Positions 9,719 to 18,703 of a DNA stretch of 64,000 nt are shown here, one piece after another. The notes under the pieces are model-generated. The model was not told the DNA's origin. It ran no database searches and saw only the letters and a list, made by a program, of their open reading frames with translations. Position 1 is the stretch's first letter. The number at the start of each line of letters is the position of its first letter. The stretch is from Phaeospirillum sp. (GTDB taxonomy: Bacteria > Pseudomonadota > Alphaproteobacteria > Rhodospirillales > Magnetospirillaceae), in assembly GCA_030651575.1 (NCBI GenBank), contig JAUSFB010000065.1, forward strand, positions 1 through 64,000, written 5' to 3'. A program made the position numbers and the translations under genes.

Positions 9719-11483
9719 CCGTCTGGCCGCCCTGGCGATCGCCGCCGGGCTGCCGCTTTGGCTGACCGCCGCGCCGGCCTTGGCCCAGGCCCCGGAACAG
9801 GGCCAGCCCATGCCGCTGGGGCCGCATTCCCAATCCGCTCCGCCCCTGCAGGACGAGCCGACCCCCACCTTCCTCAAGGTGGTGCCGTCGCCGCTGCTGG
9901 AACCGGCCAAACCCCCGGTCGCCGGCGGCCGCTTTGACATGGAAGAGCTGAAAGCCCCCGATATCGAGGCGATCGGCGTGCTCGACGACAAACAGGGAGG
10001 GCTGGGAGCCGGCCTGTGGCACGGCAGCCCGGCCACGCTGGTCCGTCTGTTGCTGCCGCAATTGCCGGCGGCCCCGGCATCGCGCACTCTGCGCTCGCTG
10101 GAACGCCGGCTGTTGCTGACCGCCGCCGCCGCCCCCGAGGGGGGCAAGGGCCTGCTGCCGCCGCTGCTGGAACTGCGGGCCGAACGGCTGTTCGCCCTGG
10201 GCGAGATCGAAGGGCTGGCCGGCCTGCTCAAGGCCGCGCCGGGGGCGCTGACCTCTCCCGGCCTGTCGCGGCTCAAGATCGACACGTTCCTGCTGGCGGG
10301 CGACGCCAAGGCCGCCTGCGCCGAGGCCGCGGCCTCCGGCTCCGGCGAACCCGGCATGCAGGTGTTCTGCATGTTGACCGCCGGCAAGACCCTGGAAGCC
10401 AATATGGCGATCGACCTGATGCGCGAGCGCAAGGATGCCGATCACGCCTTCATCGCCGCCGCCGAGGCCATGGCCGGCACGCCGCCCGCCAAGGTGACCA
10501 GGCTTCCCCATCCGACGCCGCTGCATCTGGCCACCTTCAAGGCCGCCAAGATGGCGTTGCCGCCCGACGCCGCCACCTCGGCGTCGCCGGCGCTGCTGCG
10601 CGCCATGATCGACTCTCCCGGTCTGGCCGTGGAAACCCGCCTGCTGGCGGCGGAGCGGGCCGAGACGCTGGGGGCGCTCGACACCGATTCCCTGCGCAAG
10701 CTCTATGGCGCCGTCACCTTCACTCCGGCGGAACAGCAGGCGGCCCTGACCCAAAGCGACAAGACGCCGCGCGGCCGCGTCCTGCTGCTGCGCGGAGCCG
10801 GCGGCGAACCGACGCCCTCCATCCGGGCCGAACTGATCAGCCGCATCCTGGCCGCAAGCGCCGAACGGGGGGCGTTCAGCGCCACCGCCCGGCTCTATGC
10901 TCCGGTGATGGCCGAGCTCAAGGCCGCCCCCGAACTGGCCCCCTTCTCTCCCATGCTGGCCCGCGCCCTTCATGCCGCCGGCCGGCCGGAAACAGCCAAT
11001 GCCTGGATGGCGCTGGCCAAATCCAACCCCGCCACCGCCAGAGCCGCCGACGATCTGTGGCCGTTGACGCGCCTGAGCCGTGGGGGAGCCGGCGAATCCG
11101 CCTCGCCCGAGACCTATGCCGCCTGGCTGTCCGCCCGCGAGCTGCCGGCGGATCAGGCAGAGCGCCGCGCCGTCATGGCGCTGGAACTGCTTCAGGCCGT
11201 GGGTGAAAAGGTACCGAACGCCCAATGGCTGGCGACGCCGCCATCATCGACCGCCGCCGCGCCAGGGCCGAAACCGGCGCTGAAGGCCATGCTGCGCAAC
11301 GCCGCCGAAGGCTCGCGCACCGGCGAGACTCTCCTGCTGGCCCTGGTGGCGCTGGGCGAGACCGGCCTGGACAAGGCCGACCCCGACACCCTCAACCGCA
11401 TCGTGACGTATCTGCGCCTGATCGGTTTGGAGCGGGAAGCCCGCGAACTGGCGGTGGAGGCGGCCCTGGCCAACGGGGTGTGA
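9699..11483 (+). CDS. Secreted helical protein of unknown function
   Basis: 594 aa. The ATG at 9699 gives a classical Sec signal: MKSFRASRLAALAIAAGL, a hydrophobic core, and a probable cleavage after APALAQA. A Pro-rich linker follows (about residues 28-60). The rest is Ala- and Leu-rich and looks like stacked helical hairpins, similar in feel to TPR or solenoid proteins, with repeated AGxxExA-type segments. No catalytic motif is evident. I cannot name a family with confidence. The frame is open further upstream to 9588, but the signal peptide fixes the start. It is co-oriented with the overlapping 46-aa membrane peptide and convergent with nth. Confidence 0.75.
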   Translation: MKSFRASRLAALAIAAGLPLWLTAAPALAQAPEQGQPMPLGPHSQSAPPLQDEPTPTFLKVVPSPLLEPAKPPVAGGRFDMEELKAPDIEAIGVLDDKQGGLGAGLWHGSPATLVRLLLPQLPAAPASRTLRSLERRLLLTAAAAPEGGKGLLPPLLELRAERLFALGEIEGLAGLLKAAPGALTSPGLSRLKIDTFLLAGDAKAACAEAAASGSGEPGMQVFCMLTAGKTLEANMAIDLMRERKDADHAFIAAAEAMAGTPPAKVTRLPHPTPLHLATFKAAKMALPPDAATSASPALLRAMIDSPGLAVETRLLAAERAETLGALDTDSLRKLYGAVTFTPAEQQAALTQSDKTPRGRVLLLRGAGGEPTPSIRAELISRILAASAERGAFSATARLYAPVMAELKAAPELAPFSPMLARALHAAGRPETANAWMALAKSNPATARAADDLWPLTRLSRGGAGESASPETYAAWLSARELPADQAERRAVMALELLQAVGEKVPNAQWLATPPSSTAAAPGPKPALKAMLRNAAEGSRTGETLLLALVALGETGLDKADPDTLNRIVTYLRLIGLEREARELAVEAALANGV

Positions 11484-11495
11484 CGTCAAGGCCCC

Positions 11496-12131
11496 CTACA
11501 CCCCCTCCTTGCCCTTGAACCCGCACAGATCGCGGACGATACAGACGGGGCAGGCGGGCTTGCGGGCCTTGCAGACATAGCGGCCGTGCAGGATCAGCCA
11601 ATGATGGGCGTGGTCCAGCCAACGCTTCGGCGTCGCCTTCAGCAGGCCCTGTTCGACCTCCAGCACCGTCTTGCCCACGGCCAGCCCGGTGCGGTTGGCG
11701 ACCCGGAAACAATGGGTGTCCACCGCGATGGTGGGTTCGCCGAAGGCGATGTTGAGCACCACATTGGCGGTCTTGCGCCCGACGCCGGGCAGGGCCTCCA
11801 GCGAATCACGGTCGTGCGGCACCGCGCCGCCGTGCTTTTCCAATAAAATCCGCGACAGGGCGATGACGTTCCTGGCCTTGGTCTTGTAGAGACCGATGGT
11901 CTTGATCGCCTCGGCCAGACGCTCCTCGCCCAGCGCCACCATGGCCGCCGGAGTGTTCACAGTGGCGAACAGCGGCCCGGTCGCCTTGTTGACCCCCACA
12001 TCCGTGGCCTGGGCCGACAGCACCACCGCCACCAGCAAGGTATAGGGGTCGGAATGCTCCAACTCGCTCTTGGGCTCGGGATTGGCCACCGCCAGCCGGG
12101 CGTAAAATTCATCGGCCTGCCTGGGGGTCAC
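11496..12131 (-). CDS. nth: Endonuclease III (DNA glycosylase/AP lyase)
   Basis: Base-excision repair enzyme that removes oxidised pyrimidines and nicks AP sites. 211 aa, normal length. The helix-hairpin-helix LPGVGRKTANVVLN carries the catalytic Lys, with the catalytic Asp in AVDTHCFRV. The 4Fe-4S cluster ligands follow the C-x6-C-x2-C-x5-C pattern in CKARKPACPVCIVRDLC. The GTG at 12131 is preferred because it overlaps the TGA of the upstream phosphatase gene (GTGA) and gives a normal N-terminus; an ATG at 12236 would add 35 low-complexity residues. Confidence 0.95.
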   Translation of the reverse strand: MTPRQADEFYARLAVANPEPKSELEHSDPYTLLVAVVLSAQATDVGVNKATGPLFATVNTPAAMVALGEERLAEAIKTIGLYKTKARNVIALSRILLEKHGGAVPHDRDSLEALPGVGRKTANVVLNIAFGEPTIAVDTHCFRVANRTGLAVGKTVLEVEQGLLKATPKRWLDHAHHWLILHGRYVCKARKPACPVCIVRDLCGFKGKEGV

Positions 12132-12901
12132 GCCAGCACCCGCAGCGCCTCGGCATGGACGCGGGCGTCGCCGGTGGCGCAGACCCGGCCTTCGGAATGG
12201 ATGGTCAGCGGGTTGCCCGACCAGTCGGTCATACATCCGCCCGCGCCCTCGATCACCGGAACCAAGGCGGCGAAGTCATAGGGCTTCAGGCCGGCTTCCA
12301 CCACCAGATCGACGAAGCCCGACGCCACCAGGGCATAGGCGTAGCAGTCGCAGCCATAACGCGGCCGCTTGACCCTTGCCGCGACGCGGTCCCAGGCGGG
12401 GCGGGTCTGGGGACAAAACAGCTCGGGCGCGGTGGTGTAGGCATAGGCATGGGCAAGATCGGGACAGGCGCGCACGCGGGCGGGGACGCCGTTGAGGGTG
12501 GTGGGCCGCCCGACCGCGCCCAGCCACCGCTCCTGGGTGAAGGCCTGATCGATGATCCCCAGCACCGGCCGGCCACGATGGGCCAGGGCGATCAGGGTGC
12601 CAAAGCTGGGCTTGCCGGTGATGAAGGCGGCGGTGCCGTCGATGGGGTCCAGCACCCAGACCCATTCGGCGCCGCAATTGGTCCGGCCATGTTCCTCGCC
12701 CAGGACGCCATGACCGGGCGCCTCGGCGGCGAGGATGGCGCGCATGGCGGCCTCGACCTCGCGGTCGGCGATGGTGACCGGGCTGTCATCGGCCTTGTCG
12801 TCCACCGCGACGGGGGTGCGGAAATACCGGGCGACCACTGGCCGGGCGGCATCGGCCAACCGTTCGGCCAGGGTGACGAATTCTGCGGGGATCACGGTCA
12901 T
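12128..12901 (-). CDS. Inositol monophosphatase-family phosphatase (HisN-like)
   Basis: Mg-dependent phosphomonoesterase, 257 aa. It shows GEEHG and the signature DPIDGTAAFITGKPSFGTLI, then a C-terminal motif around DFAALVPVIEGAGG. In alphaproteobacteria this branch often serves as histidinol-phosphatase (HisN), but the substrate (histidinol phosphate, inositol phosphate or PAP) is not certain, and no other his gene is present. The ATG at 12901 gives MTVIPAEFVTLAERLADAA. It is divergent from msbA and coupled to nth. Confidence 0.8.
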   Translation of the reverse strand: MTVIPAEFVTLAERLADAARPVVARYFRTPVAVDDKADDSPVTIADREVEAAMRAILAAEAPGHGVLGEEHGRTNCGAEWVWVLDPIDGTAAFITGKPSFGTLIALAHRGRPVLGIIDQAFTQERWLGAVGRPTTLNGVPARVRACPDLAHAYAYTTAPELFCPQTRPAWDRVAARVKRPRYGCDCYAYALVASGFVDLVVEAGLKPYDFAALVPVIEGAGGCMTDWSGNPLTIHSEGRVCATGDARVHAEALRVLA

Positions 12902-13002
12902 GGCGCTTGGACTCGGGTCTGGGGAGGGCTCTGGCCCAAGTGTGGCGCGAAACGGAGCGGATGAACACCCGGCTTTGACCCGATCCCCCAGAAACCCCAC
13001 CA

Positions 13003-13031
13003 TTGGCCGGAAACGCCTTGCGTGCTATGGT
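13003..13031 (+). promoter_or_regulatory. Candidate sigma70-type promoter for the lipid A operon
   Basis: A -35-like TTGGCC at 13003-13008 and a -10-like TATGGT at 13026-13031 are separated by 17 bases, in the gap ahead of msbA. This rests on visual match only. Confidence 0.3.
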
Positions 13032-13076
13032 CCGGCCGGCATTCGTGCGCCTTATTGGGAAGTCTGGGTTAGCGTC

Positions 13077-14861
13077 TTGAATAAGCAGAAGATTTCTCTC
13101 GACCACTCCACCCTTGTCCTGGTCCGCCGCCTCTTTCGGGAGGGGATGCGGCCCTATCTGGGCAAGGTGATGATGGCGGTGGTGTGCATGGTGGTGGGGG
13201 CGGCCGCCAATGCCGGCTATGCCTTGCTGATGGACCCGGTGGTCAACAAGATCTTCACCGAGCGTCAATCCGACTTCCTGTGGCCGCTGGGGCTGGCGGT
13301 GCTGGGCACCTTCCTGCTGAAGTCGGTGTGCAATTACGGCGAGGCGGTCTTCCTGTCCAAGGTGGGGCTACGGGTCATCGCCGACATGCAGGCGCGGCTG
13401 TTCGGCCATCTGATGCGGCTGGACATCGCCTTTTTCCACGCCAATTCCACCGGCCGCATCCTGTCGCGGCTGACCAACGACATTTCGTCCATGCGCTTTG
13501 CCGTGTCGGACGCCCTGACCGGAGCCGGCAAGGACGCCTCGTCGCTGGTGTTCCTGGTGGGGGCCATGTTCTATCAGGACTGGCGGCTGTCGTGCTGGAC
13601 CTTCTTCGTGTTTCCCATCGCCATCCTGCCCATCGCCAGGCTGGGCCGGCGCATGCGCAAGGTCACCGACAACACCCAGGAGCATATGGGCCAGCTGACC
13701 ACCTATCTGGAGCAGGCGGTCCAGGGCATCCGGGTAGTCAAGGCCTATGGCATGGAAGAGTACGAAAAGGCCAAGGTCCACTCGCTGGTCGAGATGCTCC
13801 AGGAACTGACCTACAAGGCGGCCCGGGTGCGCTCGGCCTCGTCGCCGATCATGGAAATGCTGGGCGGCGTCGCCATCACCGTGGTGATCCTGTACGGCGG
13901 CACCCGCGTCATCGACGGCCAGACCACGCCGGGCGCCTTCTTCTCGTTCATCACCGCCCTGATGCTGGCCTACCGGCCGCTGAAGTCGCTGGCCTCGCTC
14001 AACACCAATCTTCAGGCCGGACTGGCGGCGGCGGCGCGCACCTTTTCGGTGCTGGACGCGCCGCCCTCGATCCAGGACCGCCCCGACGCCACCGAGCTGG
14101 TGGTGCTGGAGGGCAATGTCCGCTTCGAGGGCGTGTTCTTCACCTATGACGGCGCCAAGGCGGTGCTGGACGGCATCGACCTGATTGTTCCGGGCGGCAA
14201 GACCGTGGCGCTGGTCGGGCCGTCGGGGGCCGGCAAGACCACGGTGCTGAACCTGCTGCCCCGCTTCTACGACGTCACCGACGGCCATGTCCTGATCGAC
14301 GGCCAGGACGTGCGCGGCGTCGCCATGGCCAGCCTGCGGTCCAAGATCGCCCTGGTCAGCCAGGAAATCACCTTGTTCGACGACACCATCCGCGCCAACA
14401 TCGCCTATGGCCGTTTCGGTGCGAATGACGAGGAGATCGAGGCCGCCGCCCGCTCGGCCGCGGCGCACGACTTCATCGTCAGCCTGCCCGACGGCTATGA
14501 CACCGTGGTGGGCGAACGCGGCCTCAACCTGTCGGGCGGCCAGCGCCAACGTCTGGCCATCGCGCGGGCCATGCTGAAAAACGCCCCCATCTTGCTGCTG
14601 GACGAAGCCACCAGCTCGCTCGACACCGAATCCGAGCGTCAGGTCCAGACCGCCCTGGAAAAGCTGATGAAGGGACGCACCACCATCGTCATCGCCCATC
14701 GCCTGTCCACCGTGGTCAACGCCGACCTGATCCATGTGATGGATCGCGGCCGGGTGATCGAGTCCGGCGATCACAACGCCCTGATTGCGCGGGACGGCGT
14801 CTATGCCCGGCTTTACGCCATGCAGTTCGTCGACGACGCCGCCGCGACCTCTGGTCCTTGA
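13077..14861 (+). CDS. msbA: Lipid A/phospholipid flippase, ABC exporter MsbA
   Basis: Half-size ABC exporter that flips lipid A-core across the inner membrane. About 594 aa from the TTG at 13077. An N-terminal six-helix transmembrane domain (about 25-330) precedes the nucleotide-binding domain, with Walker A GPSGAGKTT (about 380), signature LSGGQRQRL (about 485), Walker B ILLLDEATSSLD and an IAHRLST switch His. The start is uncertain: TTG at 13077 lacks a close ribosome site, and ATG at 13147 is the next option. It heads a run of lipid A genes, which supports MsbA over other exporters of the family. Confidence 0.85.
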   Translation: MNKQKISLDHSTLVLVRRLFREGMRPYLGKVMMAVVCMVVGAAANAGYALLMDPVVNKIFTERQSDFLWPLGLAVLGTFLLKSVCNYGEAVFLSKVGLRVIADMQARLFGHLMRLDIAFFHANSTGRILSRLTNDISSMRFAVSDALTGAGKDASSLVFLVGAMFYQDWRLSCWTFFVFPIAILPIARLGRRMRKVTDNTQEHMGQLTTYLEQAVQGIRVVKAYGMEEYEKAKVHSLVEMLQELTYKAARVRSASSPIMEMLGGVAITVVILYGGTRVIDGQTTPGAFFSFITALMLAYRPLKSLASLNTNLQAGLAAAARTFSVLDAPPSIQDRPDATELVVLEGNVRFEGVFFTYDGAKAVLDGIDLIVPGGKTVALVGPSGAGKTTVLNLLPRFYDVTDGHVLIDGQDVRGVAMASLRSKIALVSQEITLFDDTIRANIAYGRFGANDEEIEAAARSAAAHDFIVSLPDGYDTVVGERGLNLSGGQRQRLAIARAMLKNAPILLLDEATSSLDTESERQVQTALEKLMKGRTTIVIAHRLSTVVNADLIHVMDRGRVIESGDHNALIARDGVYARLYAMQFVDDAAATSGP

Positions 14862-14872
14862 GGAGGGCCGCC

Positions 14873-15580
14873 ATGGGGCTGGCCAAACGCATCGGCAAGA
14901 ACGAGGGACTGCGGGGGCTGCTGTGCTGGCTGGGGTCGCTGTACATCCGTCTGGTCCATGTCACCAGCCGCTGGCAAGTCGTCAACGGCGACCACGCCAA
15001 CCGACTGTGGGACGCGGATAAACCGTTCATCCTGGCCTTCTGGCATGGCCGCATCCTGATGATGCCCAAAAGCTGGCGGGGCTCGGTCCCCATCCACATG
15101 CTGATCAGCCAGCATCGCGACGGCCAGCTGATCGCCCGTACCGTCGCCCATTTCGGCATCGACACCGTCGAGGGCTCGACCACGCGGGGCGGCAGCGCCG
15201 CGTTGCGCGCCATGCTGAAATTCCTGAAAAGCGGGGAATGCGTCGGCATCACCCCCGACGGTCCCAAGGGGCCGCGCATGCGGGCGACCATGGGCATCAT
15301 CAACGTCGCCAAGCTGGCGGGGGTTCCCATTCTGCCCGCCACCTTCTCCACCAGCCGCCGCCGGCTGCTGGGCAGCTGGGACCGCTTCGCGGTGGCGCTG
15401 CCGTTCTCGCGCGGGGTCTTCGTCTGGGGCGATCCCATCGCCGTGACGCGCGACGCCTCCGAGGCCGAGCTGGAACAGGCGCGCCGGACGGTGGAAGCCG
15501 GGCTGAACGCCATCACCGCCGAGGCCGACCGCCGCCTGGGCCTGACTACGCCGGAACCGGCCGAAACGGAGGCGGCATGA
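14873..15580 (+). CDS. Lysophospholipid acyltransferase-like protein (DUF374)
   Basis: 235 aa. DUF374 members resemble glycerolipid acyltransferases. Visible features are a hydrophobic N-terminal segment (about 15-30), LAFWHGRILMMP with a His-containing catalytic-like motif, LISQHRDG, STTRGGSAALRAML and TPDGPKGPRM, the conserved substrate pocket of the family. The ATG at 14873 has a strong ribosome site GAGGAGGG at 14860-14867, which overlaps the msbA stop. Its position between msbA and waaA indicates a role in outer-membrane lipid assembly; the precise acyl acceptor is unknown. Confidence 0.8.
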   Translation: MGLAKRIGKNEGLRGLLCWLGSLYIRLVHVTSRWQVVNGDHANRLWDADKPFILAFWHGRILMMPKSWRGSVPIHMLISQHRDGQLIARTVAHFGIDTVEGSTTRGGSAALRAMLKFLKSGECVGITPDGPKGPRMRATMGIINVAKLAGVPILPATFSTSRRRLLGSWDRFAVALPFSRGVFVWGDPIAVTRDASEAELEQARRTVEAGLNAITAEADRRLGLTTPEPAETEAA

Positions 15581-16857
15581 TCTACCGCCTCTATCGCGGG
15601 CTGACCAGCCTGGGCGCACCGCTGATCGCGCTGTATCTCGACCGCCGCAAGCGGCGCGGCAAGGAAGACGCCCTGCGCTTCCCCGAACGCCTGGGCCGGC
15701 CGGGCAGCCCCCGCCCCGCCGGACCGCTGGTGTGGATTCACGCCGCCTCGGTGGGAGAATCGCTGTCCATGCTGCCGCTGGTCGAGCGCCTGTGCGCCCG
15801 CCGGCTGGGAGTCCTGCTGACCACCGGCACCGTCACCTCGGCCCGCCTGATGGCCGAGCGGCTGCCGGCCGGCGCGGTGCACCAGTATGTCCCGGTCGAC
15901 CGCATGGCCTATGTGCGCGGCTTTCTCGACCACTGGCGGCCCGATCTGGCGCTGTGGGCGGAGTCCGAATTCTGGCCTAACATGCTGACCGAAAGCCATC
16001 GGCGCGGCATTCCGCTGGTGCTGGTGCAAGGCCGCATCTCGGCCCGCTCCTTCGCCGGCTGGAAGAAGGTGCCCGGCTTCATCCGCCGCCTGCTGTCCTG
16101 CTTCGACCTGTGCCTGGCCCAGACCGAGGGCGACGCCCAACGCCTGAAGGCGCTGGGCAGCCGCGACGCCCGCTGCCTGGGCAATCTCAAATACGCCGCC
16201 CCGCCACTGCCCGCTGACGAGGCCGAGCTGGCGCGGCTGCGGGCCGCCATCGCCGGCCGGCCGGTCTGGCTGGCCGCCAGCACCCACCCCGGCGAGGAAG
16301 GCATCATCGCCGAGACTCACCGCGTCCTGGCGGCGCGCTTTCCCGGCCTGCTGACCCTGATCGCACCCCGTCACCCCCAACGCGGCCCCGACATCGCCCG
16401 CGAGATGCTGGCGCTGGGACTGTCGGCCGGCCTGCGCTCCACCGGTGGGCTGCCCCATGCCGGCACCCAGATTCATATCGCCGACACCATGGGCGAGCTG
16501 GGGCTGTTCTACCGGCTGGCCGACATCGTCTTCATGGGCAAGAGCCTGACGGTGGGTGGCGGTCAGAACCCGTTCGAACCGGCCCGCATCGGCGCCGCCA
16601 TCCTGTTCGGCCCCGCCATGGACAACTTTCCCGACATGGCGCCGCGCATGATCGAAGCCGGAGCCGCGCTCAGGGTCGCCGATGGCGACGGACTGACCGA
16701 GGCGTTGGAAAAACTGCTGGCCCAGCCCGACCGGGTGGCCCGCATGAAGCAGGCGGCACTGCGCTGGGCCGAGGCCGAGGCCGGAGTGCTCGACGCGGTG
16801 GAGCAAGCGCTGGCCCCCACTCTGACCGTACTGGAGGGCCGCCATGCGCGCCCCTGA
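15577..16857 (+). CDS. waaA: 3-Deoxy-D-manno-octulosonic acid (Kdo) transferase
   Basis: Adds Kdo from CMP-Kdo to lipid IVA at the cytosolic face of the inner membrane. 426 aa, normal length. An N-terminal anchor (about 1-25) precedes the conserved HAASVGESLSMLPLV, whose Glu is the catalytic base of the family. Further on are LWAESEFWPNM, and, in the CMP-binding half, AASTHPGEE and GGGQNPFEPA. The start overlaps the upstream stop as ATGA. The 3' end overlaps lpxK by 14 bases, so translation is coupled along the lipid A operon. Confidence 0.95.
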   Translation: MIYRLYRGLTSLGAPLIALYLDRRKRRGKEDALRFPERLGRPGSPRPAGPLVWIHAASVGESLSMLPLVERLCARRLGVLLTTGTVTSARLMAERLPAGAVHQYVPVDRMAYVRGFLDHWRPDLALWAESEFWPNMLTESHRRGIPLVLVQGRISARSFAGWKKVPGFIRRLLSCFDLCLAQTEGDAQRLKALGSRDARCLGNLKYAAPPLPADEAELARLRAAIAGRPVWLAASTHPGEEGIIAETHRVLAARFPGLLTLIAPRHPQRGPDIAREMLALGLSAGLRSTGGLPHAGTQIHIADTMGELGLFYRLADIVFMGKSLTVGGGQNPFEPARIGAAILFGPAMDNFPDMAPRMIEAGAALRVADGDGLTEALEKLLAQPDRVARMKQAALRWAEAEAGVLDAVEQALAPTLTVLEGRHARP

Positions 16858-17821
16858 ATTCTGGCGAAGCGACAACATCCTGGCGCGCGGTCTGGCGCCG
16901 CTGGGGGCGATCTATGCCTGGACAGTGGCGCGACGCCTGGACCGGGCCGAGGAATACCGCCCGGCGGCGCCGGTGATCTGCGTCGGCAATATCGTGGCCG
17001 GCGGGGCCGGCAAGACTCCCGTCGTCCTCGATCTGGCGCGGCGGCTGCTGGCGGCGGGGCGGCGGCCGCATCTGCTGACGCGGGGCTATGGCGGCTCGGA
17101 GGTGGGGCCGCGCGCCGTCGACCTCGACCGCCACGATTCCATCCGGGTCGGCGACGAGGCGCTGCTGCTGGCGGCCGAGGCTCCCACCTGGGTGGCCCGC
17201 TGGCGGCCCGACGGCGCGGTGGCGGCGATGGCCATGGGGGCCGATCTCATCATCATGGATGACGGCTTTCAAAACGGCAGCATCGCCAAGGATCTGTCGC
17301 TGGTGGTGGTGGACGGCCCCTATGGCTTTGGCAACGGCCGCCCGATTCCGGCCGGCCCCTGCCGCGAGCCGGCGGCGGTCGGTCTGGCCCGCGCCGACGC
17401 GGTGGTGATCATCGGCGAGGACCCCACCGATGTGGCGGCCCAGGCGGAGGCGGCCAAGGTGATGGTGCTCCGCGCCCGCCTGCGCCCCGGCCCCGAGGCC
17501 GCCGCGCTGACGGGCCGCAAGGTCGTGGCCTTCGCCGGCATCGGCCGGCCGGAAAAGTTCTTCGACACCCTGCGGCACTGCGGCGCCCGGCTGGTGACCA
17601 CCAGCGCCTTTCCCGACCACCACCCCTATACCCGATCCGAGATTGAAGACCTGCTGGCCGAGGCCGAGGCCAACGAGGCCATCGCCATCACCACCGCCAA
17701 GGACCATGTTCGTCTGGCGGCGGATCTGCAAGCGCGGGTCCAGGTTTTATCGGTGACGCTGGACTGGCGCGACCCCAGTCAGCTATCTCCTTTGTTCGAC
17801 CGCATCGGAGTGAGTGTGTGA
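16844..17821 (+). CDS. lpxK: Tetraacyldisaccharide 4'-kinase
   Basis: Phosphorylates the 4' position of the lipid A disaccharide, giving lipid IVA. 325 aa. The N-terminus has a hydrophobic stretch and the characteristic extended P-loop CVGNIVAGGAGKTPVV (about 46-61). The conserved LTRGYGG and DDGFQN motifs follow; DDGFQ is diagnostic for LpxK. It overlaps waaA upstream and the acyltransferase gene downstream by four bases. In pathway order LpxK acts before WaaA, although the gene lies after it. Confidence 0.95.
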   Translation: MRAPEFWRSDNILARGLAPLGAIYAWTVARRLDRAEEYRPAAPVICVGNIVAGGAGKTPVVLDLARRLLAAGRRPHLLTRGYGGSEVGPRAVDLDRHDSIRVGDEALLLAAEAPTWVARWRPDGAVAAMAMGADLIIMDDGFQNGSIAKDLSLVVVDGPYGFGNGRPIPAGPCREPAAVGLARADAVVIIGEDPTDVAAQAEAAKVMVLRARLRPGPEAAALTGRKVVAFAGIGRPEKFFDTLRHCGARLVTTSAFPDHHPYTRSEIEDLLAEAEANEAIAITTAKDHVRLAADLQARVQVLSVTLDWRDPSQLSPLFDRIGVSV

Positions 17822-18678
17822 AACGTTTCCGTCAACGCCTGGAATACTTTGCCGCCCGCGCCATCTGGGGACTGTTCGGACTGCTTCCCGTGGATGCCGC
17901 CTCGGCCCTGGGCGGGTGGCTGGCCCGCACGGCCGGGCCGTTGCTGCGCGCCAACCGCATCGCGCGGCGCAATCTGACCCGCGCCTTCCCCGACAAAAGC
18001 GCCGCCGAAATCGAGTCCATCATGCGCGGCATGTGGGACAATATCGGCCGCGTCGCCGGCGAGTTCCCCCATCTGGAACAAATCTCCACCGAGCGGGTCG
18101 AACTGATCGGCGGCGAGAATATCGATCTGCTGCGCGACGACGGCCAGGCCGGCATCTTCATCTCCGGCCATGTGGGCAACTGGGAGCTGAACGGCGCGGT
18201 GGCGGTGGCGCGCGGCCTGCCGCTCCATCTGGTCTATCGCGCCGCCAACAACCCATGGGTCGAGGACCTCTATCGCAAGGGCCGCAAGAGCGCGGCGGTG
18301 GCCTTGATCCAAAAGGGCTCGGAAGGGGCACGCCAGGCCCTGATCGTGCTGAAGAAGGGCGGCCATCTCGGCATGCTGGTCGATCAGAAGATGAATGACG
18401 GCGTGCCGATTCCATTCTTCGGCCGCGACGCCATGACGGCTCCGGCCATGGCCCAGTTCACCACCAAGTTCAAATGCCCGCTGGTGCCCGCGCGGGTCGA
18501 ACGCCTGAACGGCGTCAACTTCCGGGTGACGATTTATCCGCCCATGGAATTCCCCCATACCGGCGACCCCCACGACGACAACCGCCTGCTGCTGATCCGC
18601 ATCAACGCCCAGCTGGAAGAGTGGGTGCGGGAACGCCCCGATCAATGGCTATGGGTGCATCGGCGCTGGCCGGAATGA
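17818..18678 (+). CDS. Lipid A biosynthesis lauroyl-type acyltransferase
   Basis: LpxL/HtrB-family late acyltransferase that adds a secondary acyl chain to Kdo-lipid A. 286 aa, near the usual length of about 300. The catalytic HxxxxE motif is ISGHVGNWEL (about residues 118-127), with LVYRAANNP and MLVDQKMNDG downstream. An N-terminal hydrophobic region suggests membrane association. The GTG start overlaps the lpxK stop (GTGA). Which acyl chain or position it serves cannot be read from the sequence; LpxL-type is the best guess because it directly follows lpxK. Confidence 0.88.
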   Translation: MKRFRQRLEYFAARAIWGLFGLLPVDAASALGGWLARTAGPLLRANRIARRNLTRAFPDKSAAEIESIMRGMWDNIGRVAGEFPHLEQISTERVELIGGENIDLLRDDGQAGIFISGHVGNWELNGAVAVARGLPLHLVYRAANNPWVEDLYRKGRKSAAVALIQKGSEGARQALIVLKKGGHLGMLVDQKMNDGVPIPFFGRDAMTAPAMAQFTTKFKCPLVPARVERLNGVNFRVTIYPPMEFPHTGDPHDDNRLLLIRINAQLEEWVRERPDQWLWVHRRWPE

Positions 18679-18703
18679 GCAATGCGACCGAGGGACATCA
18701 AGT

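Noticed and set aside
9420-11225. Long minus-strand extension upstream of aroK
   Set aside because: It is antisense to the secreted 594-aa protein and low complexity; aroK has its own start with a good ribosome site at 9419.
14855-14873. Repeat end motif at the DUF374 start (CTTGAGGAGGG)
   Set aside because: Only CTTGAGG is shared and the surrounding bases are msbA coding sequence; this is an ordinary strong ribosome site.
14716-16878. 720-codon minus-strand open frame
   Set aside because: Antisense to DUF374, waaA and the msbA end, all supported by strong motifs and overlapping start and stop codons.
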